Assembly: GCA_964016985.1 (NCBI GenBank)
Contig: OZ024823.1
Location: 126,050,924 to 126,114,923, forward strand
Source of the DNA: Anodontia alba
Lineage: Eukaryota; Mollusca; Bivalvia; Lucinida; Lucinidae
Length of the DNA: 64,000 nucleotides
Reading direction: 5' to 3'
The notes beneath the pieces are model-generated. The model made no database searches. It was not told where the DNA came from and saw only the letters and a program-made list of their open reading frames with translations. Below are positions 22,781 to 33,482 of the stretch, piece by piece; the first letter of the stretch is position 1, and every line of letters starts with the position of its first letter. Made by a program: the position numbers and the translations under genes.

Positions 22781-23886
22781 TTTTCGCTTTGATGCATTGA
22801 CTGGTTTGGGAGCCTTTATGCGAACCGAATTTTTATGTATTTCTGTATTAAGAGTAGCATCGGGACCAAAGGTGAAGTTAGCTAGCTGTAAAAGTGCTTT
22901 AAACCCCCCGGTAGTTTTTTTCTACTGACCGTTCTAAGGCGGTGGTCCTGGTGTTGTTCTTACTCTTTGTAGCTCTTTCCTTTTTTTTCTGTATGTGTTG
23001 ATATGATATATATGTTTTGGCTTTGATGCATTGACTGAGTTGGGAGCCTTTATGCGAACCGAATTTTTATGTATTTCTGTATTAAGAGTAGCATCCGGAC
23101 CCAGGGTAAAGTTAGCTAGCTGTAAAAGTGCTTTAAACCCCCCGGTAGTTTTTTTCTACTGACTGTTCTAAGGCGGTGGTCCTGGTGTTGTTCTTACTCT
23201 TTGTAGCTCTTTATGTTTTGTTTTTTTTCTGTATGTGTTGTGATGCTAGCATTGTGGTCACCGTCTTCAACAGCTGCCCACTTTGCTTTCTGTTTTACTA
23301 GTTGTTTTGTGTTGCTAGCATTTTGGTCACCTTCAACAGCTGCCCATTTTGCTTTCTGTTTTACTTGTTGTGATTAAGAGTGGCATCGGGACCCAGGGTG
23401 AAGTTGGCTAGCTGTAAAAGTGCTTTAAACCCCCCGGTGGTTTGCTCTACCGACCGTTCTAAGGCGGTGGTCCCGGTGTTAGTCTTACTCTTTGTTGCTT
23501 TGTGGTTTATTCTACGAGGCGATTGTTTGTATGTCTTTCCGTGTGTCATTTTGTTCTTTTGTTTTTTAGTCCTTTTAGTATTGCGATTACCTCGCTTGGG
23601 GGTGGTCCCGGTGTTAGTCTTACTCTTTGTTGCTTTGTGGTTTATTCTACGAGGCGATTGTTTGTATGTCTTTCCGTGTGTCATTTTGTTCTTGTGTTTT
23701 TTAGTCCTTTTAGTATTGCGATTACCTCGCTTGGGGGGGAGAGAGAGCTAATCTTAGTGCTTTTCGTACGTTTGTTCGGTTTTTGCTTGTTTAGATTTGT
23801 CGGTTTCCTCTTCCTCTTGGGGTCTGGGAAGGGCTGCGGTTTGTGATTGTGCCACTCCCTGGACTTTTCTCTTACCTTTTTTACAA
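22781..23886 (+). repeat. Cluster of DR350 copies and short tandem duplications within the LINE
   Basis: The block GATGCATTGACTG .. CTGTATTAAGAGTAGCATC .. TTCTAAGGCGGTGGTCC occurs at about 22785-22980 and again at 23020-23220. A TTTGCTTTCTGTTTTACT block is repeated at 23280 and 23350. A third, full copy runs 23371-23886 and contains an internal ~130-bp tandem duplication (GGTCCCGGTGTTAGTCTTAC at about 23470 and 23605). The whole block separates LINE residues KDF from NIPTES. Confidence 0.7.
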
Positions 23887-24135
23887 CATACCAACAGAGT
23901 CGTTGGAACAGATTGCACAGGATGGAACAAAGTGGCGAGGCCTTATAAGAAGGGGAATTGGTGAATACGAAGCAAAAAGAATCAGCGAAGCCCAGCAGAA
24001 ACGTGCACAGCGGAAAGCCAGAGCTAAGGCATCACCAACAGAGCTTTCTTCCTCAGACCTCTCTTGTTCTATCTGCAACAGACAGTTTAGAGCTAAGATT
24101 GGTCTCATCAAATATCTTAGAACACACAAATAATA
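23887..24135 (+). pseudogene. LINE C-terminal region with degenerate zinc finger
   Basis: The open segment includes ESLEQIAQDGTKWRGLIRRG and a lysine/arginine-rich stretch, then CSICNRQFRAKIGLIKYL-RTH before a stop. This matches the C-terminal C2H2-like finger found downstream of the RT domain in several LINEs. Where the first zinc-binding histidine is expected this copy has tyrosine (LIKYLRTH), so the finger is probably dead. Confidence 0.7.
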
Positions 24136-24793
24136 ACACATCACACAGTTGATTAAGATTGGTCATTGTCAGTAATGACAGACGAATGAACCAGAACTAA
24201 CAATGTTTAGTGGTTCCCTACATAAATCCTGCTAATCAAGCCCCTGGGCTCCGAACTGGCCACACCCCAGGAGGTCATATGCTTATGTAGAGCTATATCG
24301 CTAAGGAACCTTCTTCTCTGAAACCCTGAGGCCGAGAGCTAAGAGATTAAGTATGTAGCGATGTTTAGTAGTCTCCTACATTAGTCTTGCCAACCATGCC
24401 CCTGGGGTCCAAAATGGCCACACCCCGGGAGTCATTAGCTCCCATATACTTATAATAGGAAACACTTAAAAAAAATCTTCTTCTCTGAATCCATGACGCA
24501 AGCCATGAGGCCCACAGCTTACATATTTAGTATGTGGCAATGTGTAGTGATACCCTACTAAAATCCTGTCAATCAAGCCCCTTGGGTCCAACCTGGCCAC
24601 ACCCCAGGGGGGGGGGTCATATGTTTATATAGAACTGTATAGCTAAAGAACCTTCAAAAATCTTCTTCTCTGAAACCATGAGGCTCAGATCTAACAGATT
24701 AATTATGTAGCAATATTTGGTGGTCTCCTACATAAATCCTGCTAACAATGCCCCTGGGGTCCAAATTGGCTACGCCCTGGGGGTCCTTATCTC

Positions 24794-25231
24794 GAGGGTT
24801 CGAAACGGCTTGAAAAGTACTTGAAAATGAAGGACAGTCTTGAAAAGTCCTTGAAAACAAAATTTGTCTTGAAAAGCCCTTGAAAACTGTCCATAGACCT
24901 TGACAAGTACTTGAATTTTACATTTTCTTGTATTCTAGACAATTTTAAATCTCTGTGAGAATCAAAAGTAAAGTTCCTAGAAAAAAATCGGCAAGTTTCG
25001 GGCAAAGACAGAGGTGCAAGAGTGCCATAATTAAAGAGGTTGGATGTGCTGGGCACGAAAACAAAGTTCTAATACACATAGGTTCGAATGACTCGTACTT
25101 GATGTCTCCCTTGCAGACGGATACTTGGCGATTTTGACAACTTTTATTACTAAAAAAGGTCAATTCCAACAACCAGACTAAACAAAAAACAAAAATGGCG
25201 TCTGCTGTTCTTTATTGTGTGTATGTTTTTT

Positions 25232-25266
<35 letters not shown>

Positions 25267-25738
25267 ACCCTGAATTTATTTCAGCGTAATGGAAAAGTGT
25301 GTTTATAACAGAGAGTGGTAAAAACGATATCCTTGGGTAAAGTGTACGAACATTAAACATAAGTCGCACTGTCGACCATGTAATAAGGACATAGATACAA
25401 ATTGGTGAAAGTGCATTGTAGTCACAGGCGAAGGGAGAGAGGTATGAGAAACAAAAAAAAAAAAAAGTGATGTCTCGGACATTCGTAAATTTCTCACAGG
25501 TTAAAACAGAAAGTCCAACCACAGCTTAATACTTTTGGTTTTAAGAGAATTCATTTTGACATTATTTGGCAGAAATTATCAGTTTTTTAACCCAAATGTT
25601 TTCACTGGATGTGGAACAATGAATGACAGTGCCAGAATTTACGAATTTGTGTGTGTAAAGTATTAAAGTCCTTGAACACTTAAGGTTGGTCCTTGAAAAG
25701 TCTTTGAATTCGACTTGGCCTTGACTGTATGAACCCTG
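24794..25738. mobile_element. ~945-bp DNA transposon relic, 5-bp target duplication
   Basis: ATCTC at 24789-24793 and 25739-25743 flanks an insert in an element 7 core unit (uninterrupted units read ATTAGCTCCCATAGACTTAT). The ends GAGGGTTCGAAACG and CTGTATGAACCCTG are imperfect inverted repeats. Both ends are rich in CTTGAAAAGTCCTTGAA repeats. The interior includes T and A runs at 25229-25265 and about 25451-25465. No transposase is seen. It could be a fold-back or MITE-type relic. Confidence 0.65.
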
Positions 25739-25779
25739 ATCTCCCAATGACTTAATAAAAAAAAAAAAAGAACAACAAA

Positions 25780-25781
<2 letters not shown>

Positions 25782-25839
<58 letters not shown>
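25782..25839. repeat. (CA)n microsatellite
   Basis: About 28 CA units following an A run, inside an element 7 core unit. The apparent cysteine/valine-rich open frames on the minus strand here are artefacts of the repeat. Confidence 0.95.
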
Positions 25840-25841
<2 letters not shown>

Positions 25842-27206
25842 TCTTCTCTGAAATCATCAGGCCCACATTTTATATATTCTGTATGTAGCAATGTTTAATG
25901 GTGCCCTACATAAATCCTGCCAATCAAGCCCCTGGGGTCCAAACTGGCCATGCCCCGTGGGTCATTAGCTCCCGTCGACTTATAATAGGAAAACCTTTAA
26001 AAATCTTCTCTGAAACCATGAGGCCTACAGTTCATATATTTATTATGTAGCAATGTTGAATGGTCCCCTACATAAATCCTGCCAACCATGCCCCTGGGGT
26101 CCAAATTGGCCATGCCCCGGGGGTCTTTAACTCCGAAAGACTTATAATGGGAAAAGCTTAAAAAATCTTCTCCGAAACCATGAGTCGCACAGCTTTTGTA
26201 TTTAGTTTGTAAGAATGTTTAATGGTCCCATACATTAATCCTGCCAATCATATCCCTGGGGTCCAAACTGGCCACGGCCCGGGGGTCATTTGCTCCCATA
26301 GACTTATAATGGAAAAGAAAACCCTGAAAAAATCTTCTCTGAAACCTTGAGGCCCACAGCTTATATTATATTATATTTAATATGTAGCAATGTTTAGAGG
26401 TCCCCTACACAAATCCTGCCAATCAAGCCCCTAGGGCCTAAACTGGCCATGTCACAGGAGGGTCGTATGTTCATCTAGAACTATATAGCTAAAGAACCCT
26501 AAAAAATCTTCTTCTCTGAAGTCATGAAGCCCAGAGCTAACATACTTAGAAAGCAGCAATATTTAGTGGTCTCCTACATAAATCCTGCCAACCATGCCCC
26601 TGGGGGTCAAATTGGTCGCACCCCGGGGGTCATTAGCTCCTATAGACTTATAATGGGAAAAAAACTTCTCTGAAACCATGAGACCCACAGCTTATATATT
26701 ATATTTAGTATTTAGCAATGTTTAGTAGTCTCCTACATAAATCCTACCAGCCATATCCCTGGTCCAAATTTGCCATTCCCTGGGAGTCATTTATTAATAT
26801 AGAGCTATATAGTTAAAGAAAAAAACTCCTCTGAAACTAAAGGGCCCAAAGCGCTAGGTCATGTTTAGACCTGGGTCACATGATCTATATATCATTGTCC
26901 AGTGACTTTCTTAAGTTTTTCCATGTAGGTCATTTAGGTCAGTTTCTCAGTAACTGTTGATCCTTCTGCAGTGATACTTGACACTTGCAGACATCTTAGC
27001 ATGGCCTCTTAAATGCAGTCATATATATTTGACCTTGCAGTCATGTATTTTTGCATTTAGGTCAGTTTTTCAGTAATTATTAATCGGTCCTACAGTTTGT
27101 GATACTTAGCACATGCATACATCTTTGCATGGCCTCTTGAGTGCAGTCATTCATATTTAACCTTGCATTAACTATTTTTCCATGGACTGTTAGGCATGCT
27201 ACATTG

Positions 27207-27465
27207 TGGATCATTTTGTGTCATCTCCCAGAGAAAGGGAAAGTAGAGAAGGAAGAGATAGTAAATGAGATAAAAGAGAGGGACAGGGGAGAAAGGAAAA
27301 CGAATGAAACAAACGGAACAGAAGAAATATAAACATTATCCCTCTACCCTTACCGGCTGCAATGACAGCAGGTCTCGCCCAACTGTAAGCCAATATCAAT
27401 TGGACGCCCCGATGATGTAAGATACACGACACCGTTGCCTCACCCAACCACCTCCATCTTTCCTG
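27207..27465 (-). mobile_element. SINE-like retroposon, inverted copy of 4376-4666
   Basis: Read on the minus strand it has TGTATCTTACATCATCGGGG, CGTCCAATTGATATTGGC, TTACAGTTGGGCGAG, a pyrimidine-rich middle and CTCTGGGAGATGACACAAAA, matching the plus-strand copy at 4376-4666 in order. The terminal TCGTTAAACCCCAACAC tail is absent, so it is truncated at the 3' end. Confidence 0.7.
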
Positions 27466-27717
27466 TTAGAAGTCTGTGAATGTATACATGTACTTAAATT
27501 TAAACGCATTCCGAGAACCTACGAAGTATTTTATGAACTAGCCAGGAACAACTGAACATGTAAGAATACATGATCAATTTTAAGTGCTATATTTGTATGT
27601 GGTAGCAAAATCTCGCACATTCCATGTGTAAGTAAACACACATTTTAAGCATAAATACATTCCTACTTTAATTGGCGTATGTGCAAATAAATAAACCAGA
27701 GGACCAATGAATTAATG
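27466..27717. other. Unrecognised spacer
   Basis: AT-rich sequence with no open frame of note and no repeat that I recognise. Confidence 0.4.
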
Positions 27718-28480
27718 GTCCTGTAGCTCACCTATTTGTTCTGAGAAAGCCTATGGTAAAGAATAAAACATATGGGTATGGTAGCCAGTACAGTTTGTAA
27801 AACCTTTTGTCTCAGTATCCTACAGTAATTTGGTATGCAATTTAGCTTTAATTAATTTTGCGAAACAGAAACTTCACATAAAATCTGGCTTTGATAAATT
27901 GGCATACCAAATATCAAAGCCCTGCGCCTTCTAGTTCAACACAAGAAGATTTAAAGAGTTTCTCCCCATATGAGTCTATGTAAAATAAATGACCACTGGG
28001 GCGGGGCCATTTTTGACTCCAGGGCTATAATGTGAACAATCTTAGTAAAGGTCCTCTAGATAAAACTAAGTAACAAATATTAAAGGCCTAGGTCTTCTAG
28101 TTCCACGAAATAAGAATTATAAAGTTTTTACCCACAGGAGTCTATGTAAGAAGTGACCTCTGGGAGGCATTTTGAACCCAGGGTCATAATTTGAACAGTC
28201 ATGGTAAAGGCTCTTTAGCTGAAGCTGTAGACCAAATATCAAAGGTCCGGGCCTTCTTGTTTACAGACAAGAAGATTTTTTTTAGTTTTTCCTTAAATGA
28301 GACTGTAAAACAAGTAACCCTGGAGTGGGGTATTTTTTACTCAAGGCCTACTAGATGAAGCTACATTCCACATATCGAAGGTCTGACCCTTCTAGTTTCA
28401 CACAAGAAGATTTGTTTTAGGTTTTTCTCTATATGGCTATGTAAAGCAAGGGCAGAGCCATTTTTGACCGCTAGGCTTTA
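27718..28480 (+). repeat. Minisatellite array (~155 bp, about four units)
   Basis: It begins GTAGCTCACCTATTTGTTCTG, a weak version of the element heads above. Units share CTTCTAGTT(C/T)CACACAAGAAG, TATGAGTCTATGTAA and GGTCCTCTAGAT-type steps, at about 27925, 28090, 28240 and 28395. It may be a degraded further member of the same element class. Confidence 0.55.
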
Positions 28481-28867
28481 ATTTTACCCCGACAAACAAA
28501 ATATGCCAAATGTTTTCTTGGTTCCGTCCGTTCGTCTGTCCATTCTTCCTTTCGCCCGTCGGTCCGTCCGTGATTCCGTCCATTATCACCTGCGATAGCC
28601 GAAGTTTTTGTTGTTTTTTTTTTGTTTTTTTTTGAAAACTTCTATCTCTGCAGCTATTATTATTTGGTATGTGGGTACCTGGGTATGTTCTCTTCCATTC
28701 TACATCTATGGACCCCTGGGTCATGCCGTTGGGTGGGGCTAGAGGTCAAAATCTAGGAAGCCTCAAGAAAGTAGTGTATTGTAGTTTGTTTATACAAACA
28801 ACTCTTAATAAAGAAGGATGAACATCAGACATGTTTATCACATCAACATTCAGTGTAATAATGTCAA
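28481..28867. other. Leader-like fragment and spacer
   Basis: GTTCCGTCCGTTCGTCTGTC and GTCCGTCCGTGATTCCGTCC at 28525-28580 resemble the CCGTCCGTC-rich leaders of the HINE-like elements. The rest is unrecognised. Confidence 0.4.
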
Positions 28868-29445
28868 GGTAGGGGTCAACGTGGTGACGTAGATCAAAAA
28901 TAGCTAAAATCATTCAGATCGGAAATCCAAGATGGCCACCATAGCGGGCATCTTGAAAATCTATTTTTCGCTTCTTCTATTAGACTGAGACTTGAAACTT
29001 AATAGGAAGGATAGGGCTGACCATTCTAAGGCGGTGGTCCCGGTGTTTGTCTTACTCTTTGTTGCTTTGTGGTTTATTCTACGAGGTGATTTATTTTATA
29101 CCTTTTGTCATTTTTATTGTGTTTTTCAGTCCTTTTAGCATTGCGATTACCTCGCTTGGGGAAGAGAGAGCTAATCTTAGTTCTTCTTGTACGTTTGTTC
29201 GATTTGTGGTTGTTTGGATTTATTCGGTTTCCTCTTGCTTTTGGTGTCTGGGAAGGTCTGCGGTTTGTGATTGTGGCACTCCCTGGACTTTATTCTTACC
29301 TTTTTTTGTAGACCAAAAATAGCTAAAATCGTTCCGATCGGAAATCGAAGTTGGTGGCTTGCTCCATGGGAGCCATCTTGAAAAGCTATTGTTCACTCCT
29401 TCTCCTGAACCAAAATAGCTACAATCGTTCAGATCGAAAATATAT
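28868..29445 (+). repeat. Fragment of the element 2 type array, interrupted by DR350
   Basis: Units with GATCAAAAATAGCTAAAATC, GAAATCCAAGATGGCCACC and CATCTTGAAAATC appear at 28885-28975 and resume at 29310-29430. The DR350 copy at 29015-29308 sits between them, inside a unit. Confidence 0.65.
29015..29308 (+). mobile_element. DR350 copy, 5'-truncated
   Basis: It runs from TGACCATTCTAAGGCGG to CTTACCTTTTTTT. The target continues across it (AGGAAGGATAGGG before, GTAGACCAAAAATAGC after). It lacks the GGTGAAGTTAGCTAGCTG start present in full copies. Confidence 0.7.
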
Positions 29446-29962
29446 TTATGCCCCCCCCCCCGCCCCCCAAATTTGAAAAAGCTGAGAGAGTGGGATGGGG
29501 TAGTGGGGGTTCGGTGCATATTGCTTCTGGCTTGCCTGTTCGTTCGTTTGTTCGCAACGCTTTTTTGTGCATAGCATAAGTTTAGAACCATGTATGCTAA
29601 TGTTTCGAAATTTCATATGGATTCCTCATGAAAAATGGGTGACCCATGTTTTTTTCTTATCCGAATTATCTCCCATTTTAGAGTTATTTCCCTTTTAATA
29701 AAATAACATTGAAATCTCGATAGAAATGAGTAAGAGCCTTGATAGTTGGTATATTGATTTGGACTGAGGAGGAGATCACCTGATTAAATGTTTGTCCATT
29801 TAAATGAAATGTTGATGGAGTTATAGCCCTTCGAAACTTTTTGGCCATTTAATGTTGTTGCCTTGTTGTACATAACATCAGTTTAAAATCATGTAAGCTA
29901 ATGTTTTGAAATTTCATATATGGATTCCTCATGGAAAAATATGTGACCCGTTTTTTTTTGTT

Positions 29963-29996
<34 letters not shown>

Positions 29997-31009
29997 CGTA
30001 TCAGAATTATATCCCACTTAAGAGTTACTTCCCTTTTAATAAAATGGCATTGAAATATCGTTAGCAAGATATCTTAAAAAGTATTCGAGCTAGAGCGTTG
30101 ATATTAGGTATACTGATTGGGACTGAGGAGGAGATCACCTTATTAAATTTTAGGCAATTATATGAAACGTGGTGGAGTTATGGCCCTTTGCAATTTTTGG
30201 CCATTTAATGTTGTTGCTTTCTTGTGCATAGCATAACTTTATAATCATGTATGCTTATGTTTTATATGGATTCTTTATGAAAAGATAAGTGACCAGTGTG
30301 TGTTTTGCTTATCCGAATTATCTCCCATTTTAGAGTTATTTCCCTTTTGAATTAAATAATATTGAAATCCCGTAAGCAAAATATCTAAAAAAAGTATTTG
30401 AGCAAGAGCCTTGATATTTGGTATACTGATTGAGACTGAGGAGGAGATCAACTGATTAAATTGTCAACCAATTAAATGAAGTGTTGTTGAAGTTATGTGA
30501 CCCTTTGCAATTTTTGGCCATTTAATGTTGTTGCTTTATTTTGCATAGCATAACTTTAGATCATATATGCTAATGTTTTGAAATTTCATATATGGATTCC
30601 TCATGAAAAAATAGGTGACCCGTATTTTTTTTTTTTTTTTTTTTTTGTATCCAAATTATCTCCCATTTTAGAGTTATTCCCTTTTAATAAAATTATATTG
30701 AAATCTCGTTAGCAAGATATGTCAAAAGGTATTTGAGCTAGAGCCTTGATATTTATTATACTGATTAGGACTGAGAAGGTGATCACCTGATTAAATTTTG
30801 AACAATTAAATGGAATGTTGTTGGATTTATGGCCCTTTGCAATTTCTGGCCATTGAATGTTGTTGCTTTATTGTGTATATCATACGTTTAGAGCCATGTA
30901 TGTTAATGTTTTGAAATTTCATATATGGACTCCTCATGAAAAAATAGGTGACCCGTATTTTTTTTTCTAATCCGAATTATCTCCCATTTTAGAGTTATTT
31001 CCCTTTTAA
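29446..31009 (+). repeat. ~325-bp tandem array (about 4.7 units)
   Basis: It is introduced by a C run (29449-29468) and TTCGTTCGTTTGTTCGC. Units share GGCCATTTAATGTTGTTGC, CATAGCATAAGTTTAGA, TTTGAAATTTCATAT, AATTATCTCCCATTTTAGAG and GACTGAGGAGGAGATCACC. The TCTCCCATTTTAGAG block is at about 29662, 30010, 30325, 30660 and 30980. The array ends abruptly at the DIRS left terminus (31010). Confidence 0.8.
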
Positions 31010-31040
31010 CTGCACAATTCATTAACCTATAGATAATTTG
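31010..31040 (+). repeat. DIRS left terminal inverted repeat
   Basis: It begins CTGCACAATTCATTAACC and continues TATAGATAATTTG. Its partner is the right end, 45450-45480. Confidence 0.85.
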
Positions 31041-31172
31041 CTGTTCTATTCTGTATTTCAAACCTTCAACAGAAAAAAAAAACAAAAAACAAAAAAAAAA
31101 AAAAAAAAAAAAAAACAGTTCAGTCGTCTTAAAAAGTCTTAATCCAGAAGGTCTTTTTAAGTGATATCTGTG

Positions 31173-31180
31173 TGACGTCA
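31173..31180. promoter_or_regulatory. CRE-like palindrome in the DIRS leader
   Basis: TGACGTCA is the consensus CREB/ATF site and lies about 160 bases inside the left end, upstream of the first coding traces. A role in element transcription is inference. Confidence 0.3.
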
Positions 31181-31397
31181 CTCTTCCCGCTCTTTTGATC
31201 ACGTGTCAATTTCTTTTCTGTGGACAAGAAAGTAAACAAAGGATTATTTTCTCCAGATGAAAAAAAAAATCTATATTTTCTTTCTTTCTCCTGTTAAATC
31301 CATTAATACTTACTTTCATTATAGTCCTCTGTCATGTCTTCCATTCATGATGTTATTATTTTCTGTAAATCGTTTTTCGATTTCTTGTTAGTTTTGA

Positions 31398-31690
31398 TTG
31401 CTACGTCCATGTCATGAGTTTTCGCGACTTTTCATTAAGATTGTTCGCGGCGATTGTGGACATATAAAAGAGAGGTGGGATAGCGGTCAGCCAGTCACCG
31501 GTCAACAAGAGCTTTTAAAATACCTAAACTGCCAAGCATGTCATCTAGAACCTAAACAGTCTCAAACGTACTGGACTAAAACTCAGACCCAATCCTTTAT
31601 GTCCGGTACTAGAAAGGACTTTAATAAGAAAAGCACTAATTCAAAGCAGTTCGCCACCTCTAAACAAGCCTTATCCTGCACAAAGTTCTG
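31398..31690 (+). pseudogene. DIRS gag-region remnant (uncertain)
   Basis: An open stretch of ~97 codons with no ATG start, ending just before the reverse transcriptase frame begins. It is rich in Lys, Gln, Ser and Thr and has CQACHLEPKQSQTYW near its middle. Its position between the left end and the polymerase fits a gag or linker region, but I see no diagnostic motif. The frame changes at 31690. Confidence 0.35.
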
Positions 31691-33482
31691 AAAGCCAACA
31701 CTTTCCACTGCCTATCTTGCTACGCCCAGATAACCCAGTGGGAGGAAGATTGGCCCGCCTTGTGGAACAGTGGAGAGAATTAACAAATAACAAATGGTTC
31801 CTCTCTATCGTTCGTGACGGTTTCAGGGTACCATTCAAGTCAACTCCACCTCTGTCGTCAGTTCAGGTAAGTCTGAGTCAATCTTCCTCCCTGTTACTGG
31901 GACAAGAGATCGCGGATCTTCTCCAGAAACGGAAGTGAAAAGGTACACGATCCGAGAACACCCAGCTTTTAATCCCGACTATTTCTTGTACCAAAAAAAA
32001 AAGGAACGTTACGTCCGATAATAGATCTTACGCTGCTAAATCAATATATAAGGAGACAACCATCAAAATGGAGACAGTCAAATCAGTACTTTATAGCTTT
32101 TACCTGTAAACCTGTCCCTCTATGTACAACCATAAGCCAATTATACGGCTGAATATACTCTACTGTACAAAAAAAGACCATATGTGACAAATGTAACTAA
32201 TTATGTAGTAATACAACTTTTTAACGGGTCATTTTGACTAACGTTATTAATTATTGATTAACTTCTGTGATTAAAGCACATCTGAAATACTAAAAACATA
32301 GCGCTATAGATCTATATTTATGGTATGACTTTGATGTCAGTCTCTTTTTTTTTTATCTGTCTCATCATTCATTTTCTTTCTTCTGCTTTTTTTCTCTTTT
32401 AATCTTAATCGTAACTTACCCATTAATTCCACGTATTTGTAATATTTGGTAGTTTATATGTATTGACATGTAGTTCACCTATTGTGTGTACTGCTTATAT
32501 GTTTTCTTCATCTGTCACAGCACCCTGGGAAAGGATAAATATAGGCCTAGCCTACATCCTGTCCCTTGGCATTTACATATATTTGTTTTTTGTCAGATAT
32601 ATGTATTTATGTCGTAAAATTTGAATAAATAAATCAGTACGTCAGTCGATATTGGTCTACGATTGGACTGTCTCCATAAACCTGACAGATGCTTACCTAC
32701 ATGTTCCGATTCCCCCTCGATCTCGAAAGTATCTTCGGTGCATGATCGAAGGTCAGGTCTTTCAGTTCAAGGTCTTACCCTTCAGAATGGGCCTAAGTCT
32801 GTTGATATCCACCAAACTGTTATAGCCACGCATATGCATCAACGCGCCATCCCGGTATTTCCGTACCTAGACGATTGGCTTATAAGAGATCTAATTCGCA
32901 ACCGACTAACATCTCACGCCAAATATTGCCTCCAAACTGTACAAAGTCTAGGATTCATTCCAAATCTAAAGTCAGATTTGATACCAGCCCAGAAATTCAC
33001 GTTTATAGGAATGGAATTTCTGACACAACAGAATATAGTCAGAGTACCAGAGGACCGAGTCGATTCCCTACTTCTGACTTTCTTAGACGCAAGTTTCGAC
33101 ACGAACTTTCCTTTCTCTTTTGGGCAAACTCAGTGCAACAACAGACTTCGTTCTCCTAGGCAGATTACACTTACGTCCGCTTTAGATGTGTCTTTTATCT
33201 GTCTGGAGACCTCACATTCTTCCAATCGATCATTACTTTCCGATAAACAGCGTGATTTGATTCCCTTTGAAAGGTGGATAGACACCAATCGCTTCGCCTC
33301 GGGAACGTCCATTCATCCTCCGGAACCTAACACATTCCTTTTCACGGATGCCAGTTATTTTGGATCTAGAGCCGGTGAGACTATCCTTTCATGGTCGCTG
33401 CTCGGAAGACCAATCCCAGCTCCATATCAATATGCTAGAAATGATGGCCATTCGTTCAGCACTGAAGAAAGCCATAAAATAT
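31691..33482 (+). pseudogene. DIRS reverse transcriptase / RNase H start, interrupted
   Basis: The N-terminal part GGRLARLVEQWRELTNNKW (from about 31741) is typical of DIRS polymerases. After a frameshift near 31935 the fingers LRPIIDLTLLNQYI follow at about 32011-32055. A 541-bp insert (32090-32630) interrupts. Motif A reads VSINLTDAYLHVP near 32670-32710, with Asn where the catalytic Asp is usual. Motif C is YLDDWLI at 32863-32883. RNase H begins with LFTDASYFGSRAG at about 33340-33378. The frame then meets the Gypsy 5' LTR at 33483. Frame changes and the motif A substitution make it inactive. Confidence 0.8.
32090..32630 (+). mobile_element. 541-bp retroposon inserted in the DIRS RT
   Basis: Direct copies of AAATCAGTAC at 32080-32089 and 32631-32640 bound it. 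It ends GTCGTAAAATTTGAATAAAT, an A/T-rich tail typical of LINE 3' ends, and has no open frame. It is best read as a 5'-truncated LINE 3' UTR or a SINE; family unknown. Confidence 0.75.

Larger units (their letters stand above)
20670..24200 (+). mobile_element. 5'-truncated LINE with 9-bp target duplication
   Basis: Direct copies of CAATGTTTA at 20661-20669 and 24201-24209 flank the insert, and this 9-mer occurs once per unit of the surrounding array, so the target site is clear. The insert encodes broken pieces of an APE-type non-LTR retrotransposon: end of the endonuclease, reverse transcriptase and a C-terminal zinc finger. It ends without poly(A), in GACGAATGAACCAGAACTAA. Two dispersed-repeat insertions and internal deletions disrupt it. 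I do not assign a clade. Confidence 0.85.
19851..27206 (+). mobile_element. HINE-like element 7 (core ~170 bp, tail not found)
   Basis: The head TTTTTAGCTCACCTGAGCC plus GAAGGCTCAAGATGAGC is intact, followed by CCGTCCGTCGTCAGCC. Core units carry TATGTAGCAATGTTTAGTGG, CCTGCCAATCAAGCCCCTGG and AGCTCCCATAGACTTATAAT, from about 20000 to 26870. The sequence from 26870 to 27206 matches the region before the tail of element 1 (AAGTTTTTC, TAGGTCAGTTTCTCAGTAAC, ATGGCCTCTTGAGTGCAG). The expected terminal palindrome is missing because a SINE-like insert begins at about 27207. A LINE (20670-24200) and a DNA transposon (24794-25738) interrupt the core. Confidence 0.6.

Noticed and set aside
23361..23751. 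Repeated LVLLFVALWFI / TKSKTNTGTT frames on both strands
   Set aside because: They are open in both directions because of DR350 composition and its 130-bp duplication; not a membrane protein gene.
25562..25891. Poly-(Cys-Val) open frames
   Set aside because: Translation of the (CA)n microsatellite.
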